Shown here: piece by piece, positions 24,553-32,455 of the stretch | Layout: each line of letters starts with the position of its first letter | How positions within the stretch are numbered: the stretch's first letter is position 1 | From: Streptomyces sp. Ag109_O5-1 | Lineage (GTDB): Bacteria > Actinomycetota > Actinomycetes > Streptomycetales > Streptomycetaceae | Length of the DNA stretch: 64,000 bases | Reading direction: 5' to 3' | Assembly: GCF_003814875.1 (NCBI RefSeq) | Contig: NZ_RKQF01000001.1 | Span: 3,286,001 to 3,350,000, forward strand | Notes under the pieces: generated by a model | Databases searched by the model: none | Told to the model about the DNA's origin: nothing | What the model saw: only the letters and a program-made list of their open reading frames with translations | Program-made: the position numbers and the translations under genes

Positions 24553-25986
24553 TCAGCGGACCTGGGGTACGGCGGGGCGGAACTCCGCGTCGGAGTTCGT
24601 GTCCGGCCGCGGGGAAGCGGGTGCACCCGCGCGCGCCACGGTGTTCATCACGTCCGTGGCCATGGCGTCGAGGATGCTCCGGGCCAGCGGTCCACCGACC
24701 GTCGCCCCGTCGAAGCGCAGACCGAGGAACAGCCGGTCGCGGTAGGCGTTGCAGTTCAGCAGCAGGGCGGAGTCCTGGGTCGTGCCGATGCGGACCAGGG
24801 GGTAGGCGTCGGTGGTGATCCGTGCCGGTCCCGTCTCACGGGTCGCCGCGTAGTCGCCCTCGAAGGTGCGCAGGTGGACGATTACCTGCTGCCCGTCCCG
24901 CAGGGGGCCGCCCGCTACGGGCTCGGGCGTGCAGTCGGCGATGTCCTCGGGGGTCATGATCTGGTGACGCAGCGCGTCGAGGAGCCTGCCGCGGACATGG
25001 TCCACCACGTCGGGCAGGCGCTGGTCGAGGCCGGTCAGGGCCAGCGGGGCGGAGCCGGCGAGCATGCCCACCAGGTCCCGCTCGCGGGTGGACCGGGTGT
25101 CCACCGTGGTCCGGACGGCCAGCCGGTCCCGCCCGGCGGCCCGTGCGGCGGCCCGGGCGAAGGAGGCGACCACCCACTGCGGCAGCGAGCACCGCTCGCG
25201 TTCGCACAGCCGCCTCAGCGGTGCCACGGTCTCGGCCGGGAACTCGATCCGCACCACGCCGTCCTCGGTGCCGGCCGCCGCGGCGGGCCGCGTCCATCCG
25301 TTGGCGGCTTCGAAGGCCAGCCGCCGGCTCCAGTCCCGCCGGGCGCGTACGGTCCGCTCCGGGGTAGCGCCCGCGTGCTGGCGGATCGCCGCGGCGGCGA
25401 GCGAGGGGGCCGTGGCCGGTGGGGTCTCGCCGCGTCCGAGAGCCTCGTAGTCGCGCCAGACCTCCCGGGCGAACAGATGGTGCGCGCGGCCGTCGAAGAC
25501 CATGTTCTGGAAGGTCGCCAGCAGCGCGTGCCGGTCGTCGCCGTGGCTCAGCAGCCGCAGGGCGAACGGCCGGGAGCCGTCGGCCCACTCGGTGACCACG
25601 TCGCGTGACAGGACGGCCGAGGCGTACCGGGCGAACTGTTCGGCCGAGGCGGCGCGCACGCTCTGCACGGTGACCGACCGCTCGTCGGTGCCGGGCGGGT
25701 GGGCCTGCTGGCCGCGCGGGCCGCCGGGGCCGGAGACCAGCCGCATGTGCAGGGCGTCGTGCCTGCGGACGAACGCGTCCAGGGCCTCGACGAGCCGGGA
25801 GGTGTCGAGCCCGCCCGAGATCTCGAAGGAGATCCGGACGTTTTTGTGCACCCATCCGGCCCGGTTGATCTTCGCGTGGTAGCGCTGCTGCTCGAAGGTC
25901 AGGGGCACCACGGCTGGTCCCGACGGCACCGGTGTCCCGTCCTGCGGGCGGCTCCCGGTGTTCCGCGGGTCGCTCAGATCAGACAT
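24553..25986 (-). CDS. Stand-alone condensation-domain protein
   Basis: A 477-residue protein with the NRPS condensation fold. LTFEQQRYHAKINRAGWVHKNV opens it, followed by the FVRRHDALHMRLV strand and the DGxx loop region. The catalytic HHxxxDG motif reads QNMVFDG (160-166), with both histidines replaced. Either it uses different chemistry, is structural, or belongs to a condensation subfamily with an altered active site. The start overlaps the ABC transporter end by 13 bp. It is the natural candidate for moving the carrier-bound acyl group to the peptide. Confidence 0.75.
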   Translation of the reverse strand: MSDLSDPRNTGSRPQDGTPVPSGPAVVPLTFEQQRYHAKINRAGWVHKNVRISFEISGGLDTSRLVEALDAFVRRHDALHMRLVSGPGGPRGQQAHPPGTDERSVTVQSVRAASAEQFARYASAVLSRDVVTEWADGSRPFALRLLSHGDDRHALLATFQNMVFDGRAHHLFAREVWRDYEALGRGETPPATAPSLAAAAIRQHAGATPERTVRARRDWSRRLAFEAANGWTRPAAAAGTEDGVVRIEFPAETVAPLRRLCERERCSLPQWVVASFARAAARAAGRDRLAVRTTVDTRSTRERDLVGMLAGSAPLALTGLDQRLPDVVDHVRGRLLDALRHQIMTPEDIADCTPEPVAGGPLRDGQQVIVHLRTFEGDYAATRETGPARITTDAYPLVRIGTTQDSALLLNCNAYRDRLFLGLRFDGATVGGPLARSILDAMATDVMNTVARAGAPASPRPDTNSDAEFRPAVPQVR

Positions 25987-28256
25987 GCGAACTCCTCGCC
26001 GTCCGCCAGGAGCTCAGCGGGGGCTCCCGATTCCACGATCCGGCCGCCGTTCATGACGATCACCTGGTCGGCCCGGTCCAGGACGGTGAGGCGGTGCGCG
26101 ATGACGACCACGGTGATGCCCGCCGCGAGCAGGCCGTCCAGGATGCGCTTCTCCAGCGCCGGGTCCAGGGCGCTGGTCGCCTCGTCCAGGATCAGCAGCC
26201 GCGGCTTCTTGGCGAGGGCCCTCGCCAGCACGATCCGCTGCCGCTGCCCGCCGGACAGCCCGTGTCCGCCGGGGCCCACCAGGGTGTTGTAGCCCATCGG
26301 CATGGCCTGGATCTCGTCGTGGATCTGGGCCGGCCGTACCGTGTCGATCAGCTCGTCCTTGGCCAGGTCCTCGTCGGCGCCGAAGAGGATGTTCTCGCGG
26401 ATCGAGCCGCCGAAGAGCCGGGCGTCCTGGTTGACGTAGCCGATCTGCCGCCGGAACGTGGGCCGGTCCAGTTCGGCGATGTCCACGCCGCCGACCGTCA
26501 GGATGCCTGCGGTGGGGACGTGGAGCCCGGCCAGCAGCATGCCGAGGGTCGACTTGCCCGACCCCGACCTGCCGACGACCACCACGAACTGGCCCGGTTC
26601 GATGGCGAGTTCCACGTCCTTGAGGGTGGGGGCGGGGGCACCGGCGTAGCGGAAGGCCACTCCGGTCGCGGTGATCCGGCCCGGTTCCGTGACCCCGGTG
26701 TCGGCGAGCAGCCCGCGGGGCTCCGGCGGCGTACGCAGGACGTCGTCGAGTCTGGCCAGCGTGGGCCGGATCATGGCGAGTTGGGAGGCGGCGTCGAACA
26801 CGCCCTCCAGCGGGACGAAGAGCGCCATCGTCAGCGTCATGAAGCCCAGCGCGGCGCCGAGGGAGGTGTGCCCGTGGAGCACGCGCCAGACACCGAGCAG
26901 CAGTACGAGGAGGGGGGCCGCGAACTGCGTCGCCCTGCTCAGCGATGTGGTCAGCGCGAGACTGCGGCGCGCGTGCAGCCGCTTGTTCACCTCGCGGACC
27001 AGGGAGTGCGACCAGCGCTCGGCCGAACGTCCCTCCATGCCACTGGCCTTGAGGCTGGTGATGCTCTCCAGCATCTCCATGAGTTCTGCCTGGGACGTCG
27101 TCTGCCGTTCCAGGACCTCCTGGCTGAGCACCGTCTGCCGGCGCCAGGTGAGGACGAGCACGCCGGCCTGGACGGCGATCAGCGCGATCACCACCGCGGC
27201 GAGGAACGGGTCGACCAGCACGATGGCGATCAGGTAGGCCGCGGTCAGCAGCACGTCGAAGGCGGCGGAGACCGCGGTGAGGCTGAGCACCTGGGTCAGC
27301 ACGCTGCTGGTCCGGGCTCTCATGGCCAGGTCGCCGGAGTTGCGCACGGTGAAGTAGTCGTACGGCAGTGAGGTCAGATGGCCGACGATGCCCAGGGTCA
27401 GGCGTTTCTCTATGACCGCCTGCCGTCTGGTCACCAGGAACGACCTCACGACCTGCAGGGCGAGGAACAGCAGCGCCAGGCCGCCGAGGACGGCCGCGAA
27501 GAGCCACAGTCTGGTCGCGGCCCGATCCGGCACCACATGCTCGACCATGAAGCCGGTGCTGAGGGGCAGCGCCAGCTCGAAGGCCATCAACGCGCCCGAG
27601 GCCAGCGCGAGCCGGATCAGTTCACGGCCGCGGGGCAGGAACTGGCCCAGCTGTCGCCACGGCCCCTGCGCGGAGTTCTGGGCCGTCTTGGCGCGGGGCT
27701 GCGCCAGGGGCGGTTCGAACTCCAGCGCCACGCCGGTGAACGCCTCGGCCACCGAGGCGCGGCTCAGCCGCCGGCGTCCGAACGCCGGGTCGATGACGTC
27801 CACGTAGTCCTTGGTCGCCGCTTCGAGCACCACGAAGTGGCTGAAGTTCCAGAACAGGATGGCGCCGGGGGTCAGTTTCGGGAGGGCGTCGAGGTCGGCG
27901 CGGACGCCTCTGCCGCGCAGGCCGAACGAGCGGGCGATCTCCAGCAGCGTGCGGGCGGACGAGCCGTTGCGGCCCGAGTCCGCGCGGGCGCGGACCGTGT
28001 CGAGGTCCACCTCGACGCCGTGGTGACGCAGGGTCGTCACCAGACAGGCCGGCCCGCAGTCGCTGACCTGGGTCTGGTAGCAGACGGACAGGCGTCCGTG
28101 ACGGGACCGGCCCAGCCCCTCCCGAGCAGCTGCGACGACGGCCCTGAGCCCCTTGGGCCGGTGTACCGAGGCGTCATGCCCGAGCACCGGGCCCAGCCCG
28201 TCGGCCCGTCGATGGTGCTCCAGCGCCTCCGTGCGGAAGCGCGAATCTGCCGACAT
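25974..28256 (-). CDS. C39-peptidase bacteriocin ABC transporter
   Basis: A 760-residue peptidase-containing ABC transporter. The N-terminal C39 domain (about 50-190) has QTQVSDCGPACLVTTLRHHGV with the catalytic Cys67 and the supporting HFVVLEAATKDYVDVIDP His/Asp. About six membrane helices follow (240-500). The ATPase domain has GRSGSGKST (Walker A), GLSGGQRQRIVLARAL (signature) and LLILDEATSALD (Walker B). Such transporters cut leaders after Gly-Gly and export the core. The peptide at 28431-28529, just upstream on the same strand, has exactly such a leader. The ATG after GGGCAGGAGG is chosen. Confidence 0.93.
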   Translation of the reverse strand: MSADSRFRTEALEHHRRADGLGPVLGHDASVHRPKGLRAVVAAAREGLGRSRHGRLSVCYQTQVSDCGPACLVTTLRHHGVEVDLDTVRARADSGRNGSSARTLLEIARSFGLRGRGVRADLDALPKLTPGAILFWNFSHFVVLEAATKDYVDVIDPAFGRRRLSRASVAEAFTGVALEFEPPLAQPRAKTAQNSAQGPWRQLGQFLPRGRELIRLALASGALMAFELALPLSTGFMVEHVVPDRAATRLWLFAAVLGGLALLFLALQVVRSFLVTRRQAVIEKRLTLGIVGHLTSLPYDYFTVRNSGDLAMRARTSSVLTQVLSLTAVSAAFDVLLTAAYLIAIVLVDPFLAAVVIALIAVQAGVLVLTWRRQTVLSQEVLERQTTSQAELMEMLESITSLKASGMEGRSAERWSHSLVREVNKRLHARRSLALTTSLSRATQFAAPLLVLLLGVWRVLHGHTSLGAALGFMTLTMALFVPLEGVFDAASQLAMIRPTLARLDDVLRTPPEPRGLLADTGVTEPGRITATGVAFRYAGAPAPTLKDVELAIEPGQFVVVVGRSGSGKSTLGMLLAGLHVPTAGILTVGGVDIAELDRPTFRRQIGYVNQDARLFGGSIRENILFGADEDLAKDELIDTVRPAQIHDEIQAMPMGYNTLVGPGGHGLSGGQRQRIVLARALAKKPRLLILDEATSALDPALEKRILDGLLAAGITVVVIAHRLTVLDRADQVIVMNGGRIVESGAPAELLADGEEFACLI

Positions 28257-28348
28257 CCTCCTGCCCTTTCCTCTCGGCGGCGGCGTGCCGGGAGCGGGTG
28301 ACCGCTCCGGCACGCCGACCGGGTCCTGCGGCACCTTCCGTACCGATG

Positions 28349-28382
28349 CCCCGGGCGCTGCAGAGGACTGCGGCGCCCGGGG
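28349..28382 (-). terminator. Hairpin between precursor and transporter genes
   Basis: CCCCGGGCGC pairs perfectly with GCGCCCGGGG across a 14-base loop. It lies 49 bp after the precursor stop. Hairpins here typically let most transcripts end after the precursor while some continue into the operon. Confidence 0.6.
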
Positions 28383-28430
28383 CGGCCGCGCGGTCTCCGT
28401 GGGACGGAGCCGGCGGCGGGTTCAGCTACT

Positions 28431-28529
28431 TCAGATGACGCACTTGGAGTCGACGTGGAAGGTGCCGCCCACGATGTCGTCGAGCTCCTCGTCGGAGAGG
28501 TTGGTGATGTCGACCTGGTTCTCGGTCAT
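28431..28529 (-). CDS. Ribosomal peptide (RiPP) precursor, GG leader
   Basis: A 32-residue peptide, ATG preceded by AGAAAGGG at good spacing. The leader ends in LSDEELDDIVGG, a standard double-glycine leader with the acidic LSDEEL recognition helix. Cleavage after Gly22 by the C39 transporter would free a 10-residue core, TFHVDSKCVI. The core offers Thr, His, Asp, Ser, Lys and Cys side chains for the cluster's oxygenases, radical SAM enzymes and transferases. The gene is first in the minus-strand operon leading to the transporter and acylation genes, and lies 213 bp from the divergent JmjC gene. It matches no precursor I know. Confidence 0.85.
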   Translation of the reverse strand: MTENQVDITNLSDEELDDIVGGTFHVDSKCVI

Positions 28530-28639
28530 GTTTTTCCCTTTCTCGAAAGCGAAACAACACCGTGGCGGACATCGGGTCGACCACGGCAATGAGACCGTAC
28601 CCAATCGATCCTCAGAAATAAAGCCTTGACTGAGAAAGT

Positions 28640-28652
28640 TGACATCAAGTCA
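28640..28652. promoter_or_regulatory. TGAC-N5-GTCA palindrome, precursor/JmjC promoter
   Basis: TGACATCAAGTCA lies in an AT-rich island between the divergent precursor and JmjC genes, inside a run of TTGAC repeats (28626 and 28639). The same 13-bp spacing occurs at 32317 and 41953. One half overlaps a possible -35 TTGACA, so part of the match may be core promoter. Confidence 0.55.
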
Positions 28653-28741
28653 CAATCACTGTCACCCTCAAAGTCAGTGTGATCCGGTGAAGTGCCGAAG
28701 GCGCGTCGCCGGGCAGCTCCGCAGCTCAGGAGGAGGCCCCC

Positions 28742-29731
28742 ATGCACGCTCCGACACTCGCCCGGTGGGTAGGGGACACCAGCGCCTTCATGACCACGTA
28801 CTGGCGCCGGCGCCCCGGCGTCTTCCGGCCGGACGGCGGGGCGCCGAGCCCGTTCACGCTCGCCGACGTCGACGCCGCGTTCGCCACGGGACTGCTGCGC
28901 GAGCCCTACATCGAGATGACCCGCGCCGACCTGACGCTCAGCCCCTCGGACTACCTCTCCTCGCGGCCCATGTACAGCGACCGGCACGACGGGTTCGCCG
29001 ACGAGCGGAAGATCTCCGCGCTGCTGGACCAGGGCGCGACCCTGCTGCTGCGCCGCGTCGACCAGTGGCACGAGCCCACCCGGGAACTGCTGGCCGCCCT
29101 CACCGGCGAGCTGGGCCTGCCCGTGGAGGCCTTCTGCTTCGTCACCCCCGCCGGCCGGCAGGGGGTACCCCTCCACCGCGACGACGCCGACGTGCTGGTC
29201 GTCCAGACCGAGGGAAGCAAGCACTGGCACGTGCACGAGGGCCCGGCCGACGGCAACTGGCAGCAGGGCAGGGTGGACGACGACCCGCCGCCGGAGGTCA
29301 TGCAGGCCACGCTCAGGGCCGGCGAGGTGCTGTACATTCCCCGCGGCTTCGCCCACCGGGCCACCGGCGACAGCGGGCTGTCCGCCCATCTGTCGCTGAC
29401 CGTCCGGGAGGTCCACATGGGCGACCTGTTCCGCAGCCTTCACAAGATCGCCGGGGAGAGGATGGCCGTGGAGACCCGGCCGCTGACCGACGACGCGGTC
29501 CTGGCCTGTGCGAAGGGCATGCTGGAACACGTGCGTGCGCGCCTCGACGCGCTCTCGCCCGAGGACCTCGTCCGGCATGCCCGCCGCACCCGGCTCGCCC
29601 AGCTTCCGCCGGCACCTCGCCCGCCGGCCCTGACCCGGCGGGCCATGACCGGGGAGGCGGTGCCGGCGGCCGGACGCGAGGGCCACGAGCCGCCGGGCGA
29701 CGCCCCGGACCCTGAATCCCGCCGGAGCTGA
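28742..29731 (+). CDS. JmjC/cupin_4 2-oxoglutarate Fe(II) oxygenase
   Basis: A 329-residue protein of the cupin_4/ribosomal-oxygenase (ROX) type. The iron ligands are visible as GVPLHRDDADVLVVQTEGSKHWHVHE (His145, Asp147) and IPRGFAHRA (His205). It includes the LRAGEVLYIPRG turn typical of these enzymes. Bacterial and human relatives hydroxylate His or Arg in ribosomal proteins. Here the target may be His25 or another core residue of the precursor, because the gene is divergent from it. A GGAGGAGG ribosome binding site precedes the ATG. Confidence 0.88.
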   Translation: MHAPTLARWVGDTSAFMTTYWRRRPGVFRPDGGAPSPFTLADVDAAFATGLLREPYIEMTRADLTLSPSDYLSSRPMYSDRHDGFADERKISALLDQGATLLLRRVDQWHEPTRELLAALTGELGLPVEAFCFVTPAGRQGVPLHRDDADVLVVQTEGSKHWHVHEGPADGNWQQGRVDDDPPPEVMQATLRAGEVLYIPRGFAHRATGDSGLSAHLSLTVREVHMGDLFRSLHKIAGERMAVETRPLTDDAVLACAKGMLEHVRARLDALSPEDLVRHARRTRLAQLPPAPRPPALTRRAMTGEAVPAAGREGHEPPGDAPDPESRRS

Positions 29732-29741
29732 CCGGGCGCGG

Positions 29742-29771
29742 CGGTTCAGCGGAAGGCGGTTCAGCGGAAGG
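29742..29771. repeat. Tandem 15-bp duplication at P450 gene end
   Basis: CGGTTCAGCGGAAGG occurs twice head to tail, across the P450 stop codon between two convergent genes. It looks like a recent slippage event that duplicated the stop region without changing the protein. Confidence 0.85.
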
Positions 29772-30939
29772 TGACCGGCAGGGCGAGGACCTTGCCCACC
29801 GACAGGTAGGGCGAGCGGCGCAGTTCCGCCTCGTCGGTGCTCACCACCGCACCGGTCCGCCGCAACTCGTCGAAGAGTGCCGTGATGCTGCCCCTGGCGA
29901 GCGCGGCCCCGGGGCAGTAGTGCGGCCCGAACCCGAAGGAGAGATGGGCGAGCCGGTCGTCGCCGGGGCGGAAGGCCAGCGGGTCCGAGAAGTGCCGCGG
30001 GTCGAGGTTTCCGGGCCCCAGTCCCAGCAGGATGCGGTCGCCGCGGCGCAGTTCGTGGCCGTCCACGGTGAGCGGGGCGCTGACGTGCCGCTGTACGAAG
30101 CGGAAGGGACAGCCCAGCCGCAGGGTCTCCTCGGTGAGCGCGTCGGCGTCATGGTCCCGCTGTTCCTCGGCACGGCCCCAGTGCCGGACGGCGTCGGTGA
30201 GCAGCGCGGCGAGCGGGTCCAGGGAACCGGTCAGGATCTGGGCGGCGGCGGCCACCGCGGATTCGGGGCCGAGGCCGGGCGACGCCTCGATGGCACGCAG
30301 CGCCTCCGTCGCCGGCCCCTGGCCGGTGGCCAGTACGGTGCCGTGGATCTCCGACCGGAGGGCGTCCAGCGCCTTGCGCGTGGTCAGGGCCAGGTCGTCG
30401 TCGGTCAGCGACAGCGGCTTCGCCATGTACTGCACGATCCCCTCGGCCGCCGCGACGGCGGGCCGCAGCCGAGGCTCGGGAACCCCGAAGAGGGCGGCGA
30501 TCAGATGCCGGGCGAAGGGGTACGCGAAGCCGCCGACCCATTCCACGGTCCCGGCGGCACGGGCCTGCTCGACGAGTTCCGCGCAGCGCGTCCGCGCCGA
30601 GTCCAGGACGGGTTCGAGAGCCGCATTGGTGAACGCCGGACGCAGTCCCTCCTTGAGAGCCTCGTGGTGGTCGCCGTGCGAGAACAGGGGCCAGAGGGCC
30701 AGGAACTCCTTGATGGGCCGGTGCAGCTCGTACTGCTCCGGAGGGAGCATCCCCATGAGCGGATCACTGATTTTGGCGTTCTGCAGGGACCGCTCGCGCA
30801 GCAGGACCCGCACCTCGTCGTAGGTGTTGACGAACAGCGCCTTCATCGTCGGTTCGTAGGCGGAGACGGTCTCGGTCATGCCGTGCATGGCGGTGTTGGG
30901 ATCGGTCACCGAGTAGTCGTCGAACATGGGGTGGGTCAT
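29761..30939 (-). CDS. Cytochrome P450
   Basis: A 392-residue bacterial class I P450. The heme signature FGFGPHYCPGAALAR places the axial thiolate at Cys342. The K-helix appears as EETLRLGCPFRFVQRHV. The I-helix reads AQILTGSLDPLAALL, lacking the usual acid-alcohol pair (AGxET), which suggests altered oxygen activation or an atypical reaction. The ATG overlaps the upstream HAD stop (ATGA). No ferredoxin is nearby. It may oxidise the peptide or the sugar. Confidence 0.93.
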   Translation of the reverse strand: MTHPMFDDYSVTDPNTAMHGMTETVSAYEPTMKALFVNTYDEVRVLLRERSLQNAKISDPLMGMLPPEQYELHRPIKEFLALWPLFSHGDHHEALKEGLRPAFTNAALEPVLDSARTRCAELVEQARAAGTVEWVGGFAYPFARHLIAALFGVPEPRLRPAVAAAEGIVQYMAKPLSLTDDDLALTTRKALDALRSEIHGTVLATGQGPATEALRAIEASPGLGPESAVAAAAQILTGSLDPLAALLTDAVRHWGRAEEQRDHDADALTEETLRLGCPFRFVQRHVSAPLTVDGHELRRGDRILLGLGPGNLDPRHFSDPLAFRPGDDRLAHLSFGFGPHYCPGAALARGSITALFDELRRTGAVVSTDEAELRRSPYLSVGKVLALPVTFR

Positions 30940-31577
30940 GGTCTGCTCCTTTCGGACGTCCGGACGTCGCCGGGACGGGCCTGCGGTGAGGGGGCGTCGG
31001 TACGGAGGGAGGCGAGTACGAGGTCCGCCGCGGCGGCCACGTCGGGTGCGGTGCGCACGAAGCCCGCGGGCAGCGCGGGCGGCGCGCCGGCCGGTGCGGC
31101 CCCGACCAGCACGGCACCTCGGCAGCCGGCGTGCAGACCGGCGAGCACGTCGCTCACCATGTCGCCCACCATCCAGCTGGCCGCGAGGTCCAGGCCCAGG
31201 TCCGCCGCCGCACGCAGCAGCATCCCGGGGCCCGGTTTCCGGTCCGGATGCTCGATCACGGTCCGGTCGGCGCCCCGCGGAACCTCCGGGCAGAAGTAGG
31301 AGGCGTCCAGACGGCAGCCCTCGTCGGCGAGCAGCGTGTCCAGAGCCGCGCCGACCGCGCGGTAGGCGGTCTCGTCGATCAGCCCGCGGCCGATGGCGGA
31401 CTGGTTGGTCACCAGTACGGTGACGAATCCGGCGGCGGTGAGACGGCGCAGGGCCCGGCCGGTGCCGGGCAGCAGCTCCACCCGCCGGGGGTCGCCGAGG
31501 TGGGGCACATCGCGGATCAGGGTCCCGTCCCGGTCGAGGAAGACCGCGGGCCGCGTCCCCGCGGCGGGCACGGTCAC
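30936..31577 (-). CDS. HAD phosphatase, GmhB-like
   Basis: A 213-residue HAD hydrolase like heptose bisphosphate phosphatase GmhB and histidinol phosphatases. The nucleophile motif is VFLDRDGTLI, followed by VTNQSAIGRGLI, HPDRKPGPGML and WMVGDMVSDV. GmhB normally holds zinc with two Cys pairs; here only one Cys (YFCPEVP) remains in that loop, so the zinc site seems lost. The gene sits between the SIS isomerase and P450 genes with 4-bp overlaps. The proposed step is removal of a phosphate from a heptose bisphosphate. Confidence 0.85.
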   Translation of the reverse strand: MTVPAAGTRPAVFLDRDGTLIRDVPHLGDPRRVELLPGTGRALRRLTAAGFVTVLVTNQSAIGRGLIDETAYRAVGAALDTLLADEGCRLDASYFCPEVPRGADRTVIEHPDRKPGPGMLLRAAADLGLDLAASWMVGDMVSDVLAGLHAGCRGAVLVGAAPAGAPPALPAGFVRTAPDVAAAADLVLASLRTDAPSPQARPGDVRTSERSRP

Positions 31578-32251
31578 GCCGGCTCCGGAACGTTGACCAG
31601 CGAGGTCTGCGGGGGCGGGCCGTCCTCGCGCCGCGGGGAGGCATCGCGGGCGGGCCGTACGGACTGCCGCTCCAGGTCCGCCCGCAGCAGCTGCGAGGCC
31701 GCGTGGCAGACCGTCATGTGGACGTCCTCGATGACGCCGTGGTTGCTGCTGGCCACCCGGATGTGCAGGTCCGCCAGCGGAGCCACACCGGCGGCGGTGT
31801 CACCGGTCAGGGCCACGAGCCGCTGGCCGTTGCGCCTGGCCATGTCCCCCGCGCGCACGACGTTCGGGCTGGTCCCCGAGCAGCTCAGCGCGACGACGAG
31901 GTCCCCGGGCCGGGCGTAGGCGGCCAGCTGGTAGGCGAACACCTCCTCGTAGGCGATGTCGTTGGCGATGGCGGTGGTGAGGGGGGTGCTGTCGCTGAGG
32001 CAGAACGCCCGCAGCGGCGCACAGTCCGGCACGGCGCTGGTCTTGAGCAGGTCGGTGACATGGTGACTGGCCGTCGCGGAACTCCCGCCGTTGCCGAGGA
32101 GGAACACCTGCCGCCCCTCCGCCCGCGCCAGGCCCAGCTGTTCGGCGTACCGGGTCACGGCCGACCGGTCCAGGAGGGCGAGGGCCCGCGCCAGTTCCCC
32201 CAGGTAGCTCTCCAGCTGGCGGTTTCCGCCGTTGGCCTGATCGGTCGGCAT
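31574..32251 (-). CDS. SIS-domain sugar isomerase, GmhA-like
   Basis: A 225-residue SIS protein like sedoheptulose-7-phosphate isomerase GmhA. Motifs are VFLLGNGGSSATASHHVTDLL, LTTAIANDIAYEEVFAYQL, VVALSCSGTSPNVVRA and the C-terminal EDVHMTVCH. The ATG has GAGGGGA upstream. It is first in the SIS-HAD-P450 operon. With the HAD phosphatase, GHMP kinase and GalT-like gene, it defines a heptose-like nucleotide sugar route. Confidence 0.88.
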   Translation of the reverse strand: MPTDQANGGNRQLESYLGELARALALLDRSAVTRYAEQLGLARAEGRQVFLLGNGGSSATASHHVTDLLKTSAVPDCAPLRAFCLSDSTPLTTAIANDIAYEEVFAYQLAAYARPGDLVVALSCSGTSPNVVRAGDMARRNGQRLVALTGDTAAGVAPLADLHIRVASSNHGVIEDVHMTVCHAASQLLRADLERQSVRPARDASPRREDGPPPQTSLVNVPEPA

Positions 32252-32316
32252 TCCGGTTCCCCTCGCGTGAGACATCCTCACAACAGCGCGTCGTGACTGT
32301 GCACCCAATCGCACCT

Positions 32317-32329
32317 TGACAGATTGTCA
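32317..32329. promoter_or_regulatory. TGAC-N5-GTCA palindrome, SIS / Gfo divergent promoter
   Basis: TGACAGATTGTCA overlaps TTGACA between the divergent SIS and Gfo/Idh genes. It is followed by GTCACAATCA, also present right after the site at 28640. The spacing equals that at 41953. Confidence 0.6.
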
Positions 32330-32455
32330 CAGTCATCAGTCACAATCAAGAGTCGACCTTTGCCGCCACCGCTACGCGGGCTCTCGGGAGCGCGACTGCA
32401 ATGCGGTCGGCGAATCCAGTCACAAACCGCTTCCTTTACGGGAGGAAATTTGTCC

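Noticed and set aside
24553..25986. Reading the condensation protein as a wax-ester/DGAT acyltransferase
   Set aside because: The N-terminal QQRYHAKI segment and overall motif order fit NRPS condensation proteins better, and a carrier protein and adenylating enzymes are adjacent. The HH replacement leaves some doubt.
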